Of a stretch of DNA of 64,000 nucleotides, positions 1 through 8,191 are shown piece after piece. The translations under genes and the position numbers were made by a program. Below the pieces are notes generated by a model. The model was not told the DNA's origin. It searched no databases and worked only from the letters and a program-made list of their open reading frames with translations. This DNA comes from PALSA-660 sp963726435 (GTDB taxonomy: Bacteria; Actinomycetota; Coriobacteriia; Anaerosomatales; PALSA-660): positions 296,938-360,937 of the forward strand of contig CAVSCJ010000001.1 of assembly GCA_963726435.1 (NCBI GenBank). The letters run 5' to 3'. Position 1 is the stretch's first letter. Each line of letters opens with the position of its first letter.

Positions 1-1553
1 ACGCTGACCTGTTCCTCGACCCTGCTGTCGCCGCCGACCGCCTGGGCTGGGTGGGCACCCCCCGGGCCGCGGTCGACGAGGCGTCCGAGCTCCTCGCGTT
101 CGCCAGCAAGGCCGCCGCTGCCGGCGCGGCCGACGTCGTCGTGCTCGGCATGGGCGGCAGCTCGCTCGCCTGCCTCGTGCTGTCGAGAGTCTTGGAGCAC
201 GCCCACGGGCGGCCGGCCCTCCACGTTCTGGACACCACATCCCCGAGGCAGGTCTCTGCTCTCCTGTCGTCCCTGGACCCTGAGACCACTCTCGTCGTCG
301 TCTCGAGCAAGTCCGGCACGACGGTCGAGCCCATGGCACTGGCCGCGATCTTCGGCGAATGGATGGGATCGAAGCTCGGGGACGGCGCGGGTGCGCACTT
401 CTACGCGATAACCGATCCCGGCTCCCCTCTCGAAGAGCACGCGCGAGCCAACGGATATGCCAGGGTGTTCCTCGCGCCCTCCGACGTCGGCGGGCGCTAT
501 TCGGCCCTGACGCCCTTCGCGACTGTCCCCGCGGCCCTCGTGGGCATAGACGTCGCGCGCCTGGCGGAATCCGCGCTTCACACCGAGTCAGAGTGCTCCG
601 TCGACGACCCCGACAACCCGGGCGCCGCACTCGCCGCCTGGCTCGCCGACGCCTACGCCGAGAAGAGGGACAAGCTGACCCTCGTCGTCTCCGAGCCTCT
701 CGCCGCGTTCGGGCTCTGGGTCGAGCAGCTCGTCGCTGAGTCGACGGGCAAGCAAGGAGCGGGGCTTCTGCCGGTCCTGGAGGACTCCCCGGGCGACCCG
801 GCAGCGCACGGGAGGGACAGGCTGACCTACGTGCTGCGCACACCCGACGATCTCGCGTTGGCCGGCCTGGCCGCTCGACTCCCGGCAGGCGAGCGTGTCT
901 TCGAGTCCGTCGTGCACGACGAGCGCGCCTTGGGCGGAGAGTTCGTGAGGTGGGAGTGGGCCGTCGCCCTGTTCTGCGCGCTGAGCGGGATCGAGCCCTT
1001 CGACCAACCCAACGTGGCGGAGGCCAAGGCGGCCACGGAGGCGATCCTGGAGCGCGGGACTCCCGACTCCCCCGAGCAGGTCGAGGTCAGGCAGTCCGGT
1101 CGCGGCTGCGGGGGCCTCGAGGACTTGGCGCCGTCACTCCGGGAGGTCCTCGACAAGGCTCCGCCGGGATCGTACTTGGCGGTCCTCGCGTACCTGCCGG
1201 ACACCCAGGCACTTCTCTCCCCCTTGCAGGATGCCTGCGCCTCGATCGCCGAGTCGCGCCGGATGGCTGTCACCCTCGAGCTCGGGCCTCGGTACCTGCA
1301 TTCGACCGGCCAGTACCACAAGGGCGGACCCTCGAACGGCACGTTCGTGGTGCTGACCGCTGGGAGCGAGGAGGACGTCCGCATCCCGGGAAGCCCCTAC
1401 ACCCTGGGCGCGCTCAACCGCGCGCAGGCTGCGGGCGACATCGCGACTCTCAGAGCGCACGGGCGGCCGGTGCTCGAAGTGGCCCTTCCCGACCCCAGGA
1501 GCATGTACATCGAGGCGGTCGCTGAAGCGCTCAGGGAATCCACCGCTTCGTAG
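1..1553 (+). CDS. tal-pgi: Glucose-6-phosphate isomerase domain of a transaldolase/isomerase fusion (5' partial)
   Basis: The reading frame is open from the first bases (frame of position 3), so the gene starts upstream of the window; the GTG at 51 is unlikely to be the start. The visible ~517 residues form the sugar-isomerase (SIS) fold of glucose-6-phosphate isomerase, which interconverts glucose-6-phosphate and fructose-6-phosphate in the cytosol. Visible motifs: GMGGSSLA, the phosphate-binding SSKSGTTVEP, GGRYSALT, and near the C terminus HSTGQYHKGGPSNG. The last motif is characteristic of the fused transaldolase-isomerase family, in which an N-terminal transaldolase precedes this domain, so I infer the missing part is transaldolase. 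It is convergent with the phosphoesterase at 1606. A stand-alone isomerase is possible but less likely. Confidence 0.85.
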   Translation, partial: ADLFLDPAVAADRLGWVGTPRAAVDEASELLAFASKAAAAGAADVVVLGMGGSSLACLVLSRVLEHAHGRPALHVLDTTSPRQVSALLSSLDPETTLVVVSSKSGTTVEPMALAAIFGEWMGSKLGDGAGAHFYAITDPGSPLEEHARANGYARVFLAPSDVGGRYSALTPFATVPAALVGIDVARLAESALHTESECSVDDPDNPGAALAAWLADAYAEKRDKLTLVVSEPLAAFGLWVEQLVAESTGKQGAGLLPVLEDSPGDPAAHGRDRLTYVLRTPDDLALAGLAARLPAGERVFESVVHDERALGGEFVRWEWAVALFCALSGIEPFDQPNVAEAKAATEAILERGTPDSPEQVEVRQSGRGCGGLEDLAPSLREVLDKAPPGSYLAVLAYLPDTQALLSPLQDACASIAESRRMAVTLELGPRYLHSTGQYHKGGPSNGTFVVLTAGSEEDVRIPGSPYTLGALNRAQAAGDIATLRAHGRPVLEVALPDPRSMYIEAVAEALRESTAS

Positions 1554-1605
1554 GGATCCCGGAGCGGCGGCCAGCATGCGGGCGCGGGCTTCGCCATGCG
1601 TCGAG

Positions 1606-2097
1606 CTAGGGCAGCGTGACGATCGCCGCCTCGACCGCGCCGTCAGCGGACACCGTGATGATGGCGACCGACCTGGGCGCCCCACGTCGAGGGCACGACG
1701 GGCTTCCGGGGTTCACCCACAGCACGCCATCGAGCTCCTCGACACCGGGAAGGTGCGTGTGTCCGCTCACCGCCACGCGCGCGCCGGTCCGCTCGATCGC
1801 GCGCGAGCGTACGAGGTCGGGCTGCTGGTGAGCCATCACGACCCGCACGCCTCCCGCTGCGACGTCGGCCTGGAGCGGAAGGCGCGCCTCCGAGGCGTCG
1901 CGGTTGTTCCCCCGCACTGCGCGGACTGGGGCGATCCTCCCGAGGGCCTCGAGCACGCCCCCGCCCCCGACGTCGCCGGCGTGCAGGATCAAGCCGGCGC
2001 CCTCCAGCGCCTCGCTCGCGTCGTCCGGAAGCTCCCCGTGCGTGTCCGAGATGACGCCGATCCTGTAGACCGCGCCGCGACCGTCCCCCGACTTCAC
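1606..2097 (-). CDS. YfcE/MJ0936-type metallophosphoesterase
   Basis: A 163-residue calcineurin-like phosphoesterase. The metal-binding motifs are in order: SDTHGEL, HAGDVGG, RGNNRDA (GNHD-like), MAHQQPD and SGHTHLP, followed by the NPGSPSCPRRG motif typical of YfcE phosphodiesterases. These are small cytosolic Mn-dependent enzymes that hydrolyse phosphodiesters; the physiological substrate is not predictable. The GTG start at 2097 overlaps the TGA of the upstream response regulator (GTGA), indicating translational coupling. A later start at the valine just before YRIGVISDTHG is possible. Confidence 0.85.
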   Translation of the reverse strand: MKSGDGRGAVYRIGVISDTHGELPDDASEALEGAGLILHAGDVGGGGVLEALGRIAPVRAVRGNNRDASEARLPLQADVAAGGVRVVMAHQQPDLVRSRAIERTGARVAVSGHTHLPGVEELDGVLWVNPGSPSCPRRGAPRSVAIITVSADGAVEAAIVTLP

Positions 2098-2810
2098 AGA
2101 CCGATGGCCTTCTTCAGAGACGGGACGCGGCGGCGCGACACCGGCACCTGAGAGGCGGCGCGGTCCTTCATCGTGAGCAGTAGGGTGCCTCCGTACATCG
2201 GCACCACTTCCTTGACCTGCGCCAGATTGACGACGAAGCGGCGGTGCACGCGGAAGAACCCGCGCGGCTCCAGCTTCCGCTCCAAGTCCGCGAGCGACAT
2301 GGTCGACAGGTAGCGCTCCCCGTCCGTGAAGAGATAGCTGTAGTCGTCCTTCGCCATCACGTAGTAGAGCTCCTCGACGGAGAGAAGCAGCTTCTTGCCC
2401 GCCTTCTCCACAGGGACCCGCTCGACGCGCGCAGTGCCCGGCGCCGGCGCCACCGGAGTCAGCCTCTCGACCGCGCGACGCAGGCGCGCCACTTCCACCG
2501 GCTTGACCAGGTAGTCTGCCGCCTCGACCTCGAAAGCCTTCACGGCATGCTCTGAGTACGCGGTGACGAAGATGATCGCGGGCGGACGTTCGAGCTCGCC
2601 GAGGACCTCGGCCAGACGCAGGCCGGAGAAGCCCGGCATCTCAACATCGAGGAACACGACGTCGTAGGGGATCGCGCGGATCAACTGCAGCGCCTCGGCC
2701 GCGTTGCTCGCCTCTCCGATGACTTCGACACCGCCCGCTTCGGCAAGCAGGAACCTCAGCTCGCTGCGCGCAGGCGCCTCGTCGTCGACGACGAGCGCCT
2801 TGACGGTCAC
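2094..2810 (-). CDS. LytTR-family response regulator
   Basis: A 238-residue two-component regulator. Residues ~1-120 are a receiver domain: acidic pocket DDE near the N terminus, phosphoacceptor Asp in FLDVEMPG, and the conserved Lys in DYLVKPVE. Residues ~140-238 are a LytTR DNA-binding domain (FFRVHRRFVVNLAQV). The gene overlaps the 3' end of the partner kinase at 2807 and the phosphoesterase at 2097, so three genes are probably one operon. LytTR regulators of this type bind direct repeats upstream of targets; no target can be named from the window. Confidence 0.92.
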   Translation of the reverse strand: MTVKALVVDDEAPARSELRFLLAEAGGVEVIGEASNAAEALQLIRAIPYDVVFLDVEMPGFSGLRLAEVLGELERPPAIIFVTAYSEHAVKAFEVEAADYLVKPVEVARLRRAVERLTPVAPAPGTARVERVPVEKAGKKLLLSVEELYYVMAKDDYSYLFTDGERYLSTMSLADLERKLEPRGFFRVHRRFVVNLAQVKEVVPMYGGTLLLTMKDRAASQVPVSRRRVPSLKKAIGL

Positions 2811-4102
2811 TGGCCCGCTCCCGTCCTGATGGCCGTGCCCAGCGTCAGCGTCACGGTCGTACCCTGCCCCTCGACGCTCGCGACAGCGATCCCGCTGTCG
2901 GGACCGAAGTGGCCTTTGAGCCTATCGTCCACGTTCTTGAGCGCGATGCCAAGCCCGACCCCGAAGCCCGCATCGAGCACGTGAGGCAGATCGGCGGCGG
3001 GAATGCCACGCCCGTCATCGGCCACCGTCAGGCACACGCGGTCGCCATCCTCCCTGTGCGCGGCCAGCGTGATGCGCAGGGGGCCCGATGGCCGGATACC
3101 GTGTTGGACAGCGTTCTCCACGAGGGGCTGGATCACGAAGGCCGGCAGGAGAAGAGTCAACATATCCGGCGGGACGTCCTCGGAGAAGCGGATGCGGTCC
3201 TCGCCGAAGCGAGCACGCTCGAACGCCAGGTACCGGCGCAGGTAGTCGAGCTCCTGCGACAGCGGGATCAGCTCGTCGCTGTTCTCGAGCGTGCGCCTGT
3301 AGAAGATGGCGAACTCCCTGAGCAGGTCCCGGGCCCTCGCCGGATCGGTCCGTATCAGGCTCGCTATCGTGTTGACCGTGTTGAAGAGGAAGTGCGGGTT
3401 TATCTGGCTCTGGAGCGCCTTGAGCTCCATGCGGCACGCCAGCTCGGTCTGCCTCTCGAGTTCCGAGAGTTCCAGCTGGGTGGAGAGTAGCGTTGCCAGC
3501 CCTTCGACCATCGCTATCTGGGTCTCGTTCAGCAGGCGGGGGGTGGTGTAGTAGAACTTCAGGGTGCCGACGGGCACGCCGCGCATCTCGAGCGGAACTA
3601 CGATCGCTGCCTTGAGAAGGCAGTCCTGCTTGGGACAGCCGATCTCCTCCTTGCTGGCCAATACGCGGTGCTCGCCGCTCTCGAGCACCTCGTGGGTCGC
3701 GCGCGTGATGATCGGCCCTCCGGGAGTGTGATGGTCCTCCCCGAGGCCCGAGAACCCGAGCACCGTGTCGCGATCGGTGATCGCGACCGCTGCCGCGTCG
3801 GTCTCGCGGAGGGCCAACCGGCAGACTTCAGGGGCCGTCGTGATGCTCAGCCCGCGTCGCATGTAGGCGAGCGACTCGTTCGCGATCTGCAGGATCTGCT
3901 GCGACTGCACTGCGCGCAGATGATCCGGGCGGGTGATCATCCGCCCGAACACGGCCGCGACGGCGATCAGCACCAGAACGCCTGCGGCTACCGAGACGAG
4001 CAAGGTGGGCGCACCGAGGCTAGGGCCGCTCGCGATCAAGACGCCGAGCGCGAGCGCCGCAGCCATCAGTGTCCAGTCCACAAGCACCCTGCGATGAGGC
4101 AC
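2807..4102 (-). CDS. LytS-type sensor histidine kinase with GAF domain
   Basis: A 431-residue membrane kinase and the partner of the LytTR regulator just downstream, with a 4-base overlap. Two hydrophobic helices lie in residues ~8-60 and a GAF domain at ~85-210. The His_kinase motif QINPHFLFNTVN carries the phospho-accepting His, and the C-terminal HATPase has VENAVQHG, DDGRGIP and GVGLGIALKNV. Unlike full LytS it lacks the 5TM-5TMR_LYT sensor, so sensing is probably through GAF. The start is GTG at 4102. The signal is unknown. Confidence 0.9.
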   Translation of the reverse strand: MPHRRVLVDWTLMAAALALGVLIASGPSLGAPTLLVSVAAGVLVLIAVAAVFGRMITRPDHLRAVQSQQILQIANESLAYMRRGLSITTAPEVCRLALRETDAAAVAITDRDTVLGFSGLGEDHHTPGGPIITRATHEVLESGEHRVLASKEEIGCPKQDCLLKAAIVVPLEMRGVPVGTLKFYYTTPRLLNETQIAMVEGLATLLSTQLELSELERQTELACRMELKALQSQINPHFLFNTVNTIASLIRTDPARARDLLREFAIFYRRTLENSDELIPLSQELDYLRRYLAFERARFGEDRIRFSEDVPPDMLTLLLPAFVIQPLVENAVQHGIRPSGPLRITLAAHREDGDRVCLTVADDGRGIPAADLPHVLDAGFGVGLGIALKNVDDRLKGHFGPDSGIAVASVEGQGTTVTLTLGTAIRTGAGQ

Positions 4103-4111
4103 GAGCGCTCC

Positions 4112-4942
4112 CTAGTGAGGCGCCAGCGGCTCCGACGCACATACGACCAGCGCGTCGGGCAGAAGCCGAAAGCCGAGTCTGCCGTACAGGCGCAGGGACG
4201 CCTCGTCTTCCGACCTCGTGCTCAAGGTCACCGCCCTGACCCCCTGCGCAGCCAGCCATGCCACCGCCTCGGAGGCGAGCGCCGTGCCAACGCCGCGGCC
4301 CCGTGCGGCGGGAAGAACGGCCAGACGCCCGAGACTTCCCTCGCCGACCGAGACGGTCGCCAGAGTATAGCCGATGACGCCGCCGCTCTCCTCGGCGACG
4401 GCGCCCCGGCCCGTGCTCAGAAGATGAGCCAGTTGCGCCGGGTCGTAGCGCCAGAAGTCCGGGAACGAAGCACGGTCCAGTGCCGCGATGGCGTCGAGAT
4501 CGCCGGCGGAGGCCTGCCGGAGAACGACGCCGTCCGGCAGCGGCGATGCCACCAAGCCTCCCGGCCGTTCGCACCTCATCACCGACACCCGATCGACGAT
4601 GCGCAGGCCGGCGTCCAGGTAGGGGCGGGCCCCGGACTCGGGGACCAGTGGGCCGATCAGGCGTCCAAAGCCCTGCGCGCGAGCCACGTCGATCAGGTCG
4701 CGGACTATCACGGGGACTCGCGTCGGCGCGCACCACAGGCCGAGAACCGCAAGGTCACTCAGCGGCTCTCGCCAGCGCCCCAGCACGACAGCCTCTCCGT
4801 GGTCGGTCACACGCACCCGCCACGGCTCGGCCCGAGCGGTGGCGGTCAGCTCGGCGGCGTCGACCACGACGCGGGCCCGAGTCGCCATCGGTGCCACCCA
4901 CAGCAGATCCGCCGTCGCCGCCGGCCTCGTGACCCAGCTCAT
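4112..4942 (-). CDS. GNAT-family N-acetyltransferase
   Basis: A 276-residue protein. The C-terminal half (~150-276) is a GNAT fold with the acetyl-CoA-binding motif A (LAVLPAARGRGVGTAL) and the RLYGRLGFR motif; the N-terminal half looks like a degenerate second GNAT-like module. The ATG at 4942 overlaps the TGA of the TSUP permease gene (ATGA), which fixes the start even though the frame stays open far upstream over other genes. Acceptor substrate unknown. Confidence 0.85.
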   Translation of the reverse strand: MSWVTRPAATADLLWVAPMATRARVVVDAAELTATARAEPWRVRVTDHGEAVVLGRWREPLSDLAVLGLWCAPTRVPVIVRDLIDVARAQGFGRLIGPLVPESGARPYLDAGLRIVDRVSVMRCERPGGLVASPLPDGVVLRQASAGDLDAIAALDRASFPDFWRYDPAQLAHLLSTGRGAVAEESGGVIGYTLATVSVGEGSLGRLAVLPAARGRGVGTALASEAVAWLAAQGVRAVTLSTRSEDEASLRLYGRLGFRLLPDALVVCASEPLAPH

Positions 4943-5754
4943 CCCCTCAGTCCCAGCAGTTGGCTGGCTGCCAGCCACACGCCGACCACCCCGAGCATCA
5001 CGGCGAACGCGAACCGCACGGTGCGGTCTGATGCCCGCTCGGTCAGGCGCGCGCCGATCGCTGCCCCCGGGACCACCCCGAGCGCCAGCCACGCCGCCAG
5101 AGCCCAGTCGATGTTGCCGAGATACCAGTGCGTCAGCGTCCCTGGAATGGCCAGCACCGCGATCGCCACCAGGCTCGTGCCGATGGCCCTCTTGACGGGC
5201 ATCCCGCACCACCGCATGAGCGCAGGAACGATGACGAACCCTCCACCCAGCCCGAGGAAGCCCGAGTACAGACCGGCCGCGACGCCGATCGCGACGAGCA
5301 CCCACGCGCGCGGGCGGGTGGGCGCGGGCGGGCTCGCGATGGCGATCCACTCGTCGCTCTCGGCTTCTCCCGGCACGGCTGCGGAAGCGGCTGTCGCCTT
5401 GTGCTTGCGGAGCATGTCTGCCGATGCCCAGAGGATGACCGCTGCGGTGACGAGAAGGACCGCAGCGCCCCCAACGTAGCGCGTCAGCCAGGCGCCGAGA
5501 ACCGACCCGGCAGCACCCACTATCGCTATCGTGAGCCCGGCCCTCACGTCCGCCAGCCCGCGGCGACGATAGGACAACGCGCCAGTGAGCGCTCCCGGGA
5601 CGATGACAGGGAGCGGCGTCCCGACCGCGATGAGCGCAGGGTAGCCGAGCAGGAGAGTGATCGCGGGGGTCGTCAGGAGCCCACCGCCGACGCCGAACGA
5701 GCCCGCCAGAATGCCTGAGGCGAGACCGACGGCGACGGCGGCGACGGCGGCCAC
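4939..5754 (-). CDS. TSUP (TauE/SafE) family permease
   Basis: A 271-residue integral membrane protein with about eight hydrophobic segments in two homologous halves. Each half has the family's glycine-rich motif: GSFGVGGGLLTTPA near residue 20 and GFLGLGGGFVIVPAL near residue 170. TSUP proteins move sulfite, thiosulfate, sulfoacetate or other small organic anions; the substrate here cannot be inferred. The GTG start lies just after the glycosyltransferase stop, and the 3' end overlaps the GNAT gene, so the genes are probably co-transcribed. Confidence 0.9.
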   Translation of the reverse strand: MAAVAAVAVGLASGILAGSFGVGGGLLTTPAITLLLGYPALIAVGTPLPVIVPGALTGALSYRRRGLADVRAGLTIAIVGAAGSVLGAWLTRYVGGAAVLLVTAAVILWASADMLRKHKATAASAAVPGEAESDEWIAIASPPAPTRPRAWVLVAIGVAAGLYSGFLGLGGGFVIVPALMRWCGMPVKRAIGTSLVAIAVLAIPGTLTHWYLGNIDWALAAWLALGVVPGAAIGARLTERASDRTVRFAFAVMLGVVGVWLAASQLLGLRG

Positions 5755-5763
5755 GGTCTCGAC

Positions 5764-7005
5764 CTAGTGTCCCGGGATGACCGGGAACCTGCCGGTGATC
5801 GCGGTGCGGTCGATCTGCCTCTCCCCGGAGAAGAGCGACCCGAGTGCCACGTCCTCCCAGAGACGATCCAGAAGCAGGGGCCAGCGGCGCTGGAAAGAGA
5901 AGTAGTTGTCGCAGTTGCGCCGCGCGTAGCTGGCGGCGTCGGTGAAGACAGCCCTCGCGACGGCCAGGTGGCCGCCGGGCTCCCGGCCTGCCAGCGCCCG
6001 AAGGACCGACGTCGCGAACGCACGCCAGGCCACGGTGGCACCCACGAAGTCCCCCGGATACGGACGCAGGGACGCCGCGGTCACCCGGCGGAGGTCGATC
6101 TGCGACCTCGCGAACTCGAGCTTCCTGTGCTCGTAGACGAAGCGGTAGACGTCCTGACGGAACTGCAGTGCCGCGCTGGCGGGCTCGGGCGGGCGGTGCA
6201 TCACGTGCCACGCCCCGTCCAGGAACACATCGCCACCGTGCATGCGAGCATTGATCACGTAGTCGCAGTCCTCGCCTCGCAGCACCCAAGGGTCGAAGGA
6301 CACGTTGGCGTACATGTCCCGATGCAACGCCAGGCAGCCACCGAACGCGAAGGTGGAAGGCTTGACCCTGGGCGGGGCATCGACAGCCCCCATGGCCTGG
6401 TTGTAGACGTCCGCCTGACGCCAGAACGCATCCGACCAGTGCGCCTCGTCCTTGACGTGGTGGCCCCCCATCGCGTCCGCGTAGTAGCCCGTCTTGGCCA
6501 TCACGGTCCTGCCCTGGGGGGACTTCATCCCGATGCCCTCGACGCCCGTGTGCAGGAAGTCGGGATCGTCGACGACCTCGTCATCGTCCACGAAGACGCA
6601 GACGTCGGCTCCGAGCGTGGCCGCGACGATCAGCCCCGTGTTCCGAACAGCGCCGTAACCCGTGAGGCTGACACCGGAGACCATGTCGGAGAACTCCAAC
6701 TGCTCGAGCCGGCGATGCAACGATCCCAGTTCGGCGGGGCCGAACACCATCGTATCCAGGCCGGGAAAGTCCCCGACGATCTCACGGACACGATCCTCAG
6801 CCTCGTGAGCGATCGAGGAGTCCGTCGTCGCGACGAGGATGACGACCTTCCCCACGTCCCTCACCGCCTCCAGCGAGCGCAGGCACTCTGGAAGCGGGCT
6901 CTCCCCGTCGACGGGGGTCGGGTGATCGTAGACGTTGATGAGGTGGTCGCTCGACCTGCCTCCGCGACGGGTCCAGAACGTGGGGATGACGATGCAGGTT
7001 GTCAT
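5764..7005 (-). CDS. GT-A fold (family 2-like) glycosyltransferase
   Basis: A 413-residue cytosolic protein with a nucleotide-sugar transferase fold: N-terminal CIVIPTFW strand and the metal-binding VFVDDDEVV motif at about residue 135. Downstream are GGCLALHRDMY and LRGEDCDY segments, as seen in retaining glycosyltransferases acting on small acceptors. There are no obvious membrane segments. It heads a probable operon with the TSUP permease and GNAT genes. Upstream is a possible promoter (TACACT on the minus strand at 7087-7092) and a leader hairpin at 7027-7046. Donor and acceptor sugars are not predictable; a glucosylglycerate-type role is only one option. Confidence 0.75.
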   Translation of the reverse strand: MTTCIVIPTFWTRRGGRSSDHLINVYDHPTPVDGESPLPECLRSLEAVRDVGKVVILVATTDSSIAHEAEDRVREIVGDFPGLDTMVFGPAELGSLHRRLEQLEFSDMVSGVSLTGYGAVRNTGLIVAATLGADVCVFVDDDEVVDDPDFLHTGVEGIGMKSPQGRTVMAKTGYYADAMGGHHVKDEAHWSDAFWRQADVYNQAMGAVDAPPRVKPSTFAFGGCLALHRDMYANVSFDPWVLRGEDCDYVINARMHGGDVFLDGAWHVMHRPPEPASAALQFRQDVYRFVYEHRKLEFARSQIDLRRVTAASLRPYPGDFVGATVAWRAFATSVLRALAGREPGGHLAVARAVFTDAASYARRNCDNYFSFQRRWPLLLDRLWEDVALGSLFSGERQIDRTAITGRFPVIPGH

Positions 7006-7026
7006 CGCGTCTCTCGTCTTTGTGGT

Positions 7027-7046
7027 GGCGCCGACGGGTCGGCGCC
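7027..7046 (-). promoter_or_regulatory. 5' leader hairpin of the glycosyltransferase operon
   Basis: A perfect 9-bp inverted repeat (GGCGCCGAC / GTCGGCGCC, 2-base spacer) lies between the putative -10 at 7087-7092 and the ATG at 7005. It would form a very stable hairpin in the leader. It could affect mRNA stability or translation, or be a terminator for upstream transcription; no T-run follows. Confidence 0.4.
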
Positions 7047-7086
7047 GACAGCCGTGCTGCGGCCGTGCACTCTCGGCACGACGCCT

Positions 7087-7092
7087 AGTGTA
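7087..7092 (-). promoter_or_regulatory. Putative -10 element (TACACT)
   Basis: On the minus strand the context reads GCTACACTA, about 80 bases before the glycosyltransferase ATG. The same GCTACACTA-type element recurs before the SRP RNA (21196-21201), and a close variant (GATACACTA) before lysC (13046-13051), which supports a sigma-70-type -10. No convincing -35 is visible. Confidence 0.4.
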
Positions 7093-7161
7093 GCGCTTCC
7101 GCCCGCCGCCTCCCCACCGCCGCCAGCTCCCGCAGACGGGCCCCGGCCCTTGAGCGATGGC

Positions 7162-8175
7162 TCAGACCAGCACGTCCGTCGGGCGTCCGCACGTCGGGCA
7201 ACTCCCCGAGGCGCCCTCGTTCTCGACCACCGCGAAGCCGTCCCGTCGCACGAGCGGTTGCCCGCAGCCCGGGCATCGGGTGTCCTCGGAGCCCGGCTCC
7301 GAGACGTTGCCGAGATACACGTAGTGCAGGCCCGCCGCCACCCCGATGTCGCGAGCGAGACGGAGCGTCTCGAGCGGGGTGGGCGGCTTGTCGGCGAAGT
7401 CCAGGTATGGGAAGAACCGCGTGATATGCCACGGCGTCTCGGGACCCAGATCGTCCGCGATCCATTTCGCGAGGTCGCGCAACTGTGCCTCATCGTCGTT
7501 GATGCCGGGAACGACGTTCGTCACTACCTCGACGTGCATCCCGTGGACGCTCTTGGCGCGCTCGGCAGCTCGCAGCACCGGCTCGACGGAAGAGACCCGG
7601 CAAAGGGTGCGGTACGCGGAATCGGTCATGCCCTTCACGTCGACTCGCCACACGTCGACCGAGCCCGCCAAGTAGTCGAGGCCCTCCGTCGTGATGTAGC
7701 CGTTCGTCACCATGATCGTGAAGAGCCCGGCCTCGTGGGCGAGCCGACTGCAGTCCCGGACGTACTCGGCTTGGATCACCGGCTCGTTGTAGGTGAATGC
7801 GACGCCGGAGCAACCGTGGCCGAGCGCCAGAGGAACGATCGCCTCCGGGGGCAGGTCGGTCAGCTTCCCGTCCTCCACGCCCGCGCGACTGATCTGCCAG
7901 TTCTGGCAGTGGCCGCACTTCATGGTGCAGCCGACCGAGCCGAGGGACAGAACGAGCGTACCGGGGTGGTAGTTGAAGACTGGCTTCTTCTCGATCGGAT
8001 CGACGGCCAGGGAAGAGACGCGACCGTACGTCAGCGCGATGAGCGTCCCGTCGACGTTACGTCGCACCCCGCAGACTCCGACGCCACCCTCACGGATTCG
8101 GCATGCGTGGGGGCAGAGGCCGCAGCGTATCGCGTCGCCCTCCGGCTTCCACAGGTCCGCCGTGTGGACATCCAT
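7162..8175 (-). CDS. amrS: AmrS-type radical SAM protein (AmmeMemoRadiSam family)
   Basis: A 337-residue radical SAM enzyme. The N-terminal Cys-rich segment CGLCPHACRIREG is typical of AmmeMemoRadiSam-system radical SAM proteins (pyruvate formate-lyase-activase-like). The [4Fe-4S]/SAM motif follows as CTMKCGHCQNW (CxxxCxxC). The C terminus has two CxxC pairs (CPGC, CPTC), a probable zinc ribbon. The ATG at 8175 is 16 bases after the stop of the hydrogenase-like/GGDEF gene, so they are probably co-transcribed. The partner AMMECR1 and Memo proteins are not in the window. The reaction of the family is not settled. Confidence 0.88.
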   Translation of the reverse strand: MDVHTADLWKPEGDAIRCGLCPHACRIREGGVGVCGVRRNVDGTLIALTYGRVSSLAVDPIEKKPVFNYHPGTLVLSLGSVGCTMKCGHCQNWQISRAGVEDGKLTDLPPEAIVPLALGHGCSGVAFTYNEPVIQAEYVRDCSRLAHEAGLFTIMVTNGYITTEGLDYLAGSVDVWRVDVKGMTDSAYRTLCRVSSVEPVLRAAERAKSVHGMHVEVVTNVVPGINDDEAQLRDLAKWIADDLGPETPWHITRFFPYLDFADKPPTPLETLRLARDIGVAAGLHYVYLGNVSEPGSEDTRCPGCGQPLVRRDGFAVVENEGASGSCPTCGRPTDVLV

Positions 8176-8191
8176 AGCGCCTGTCGCCTCC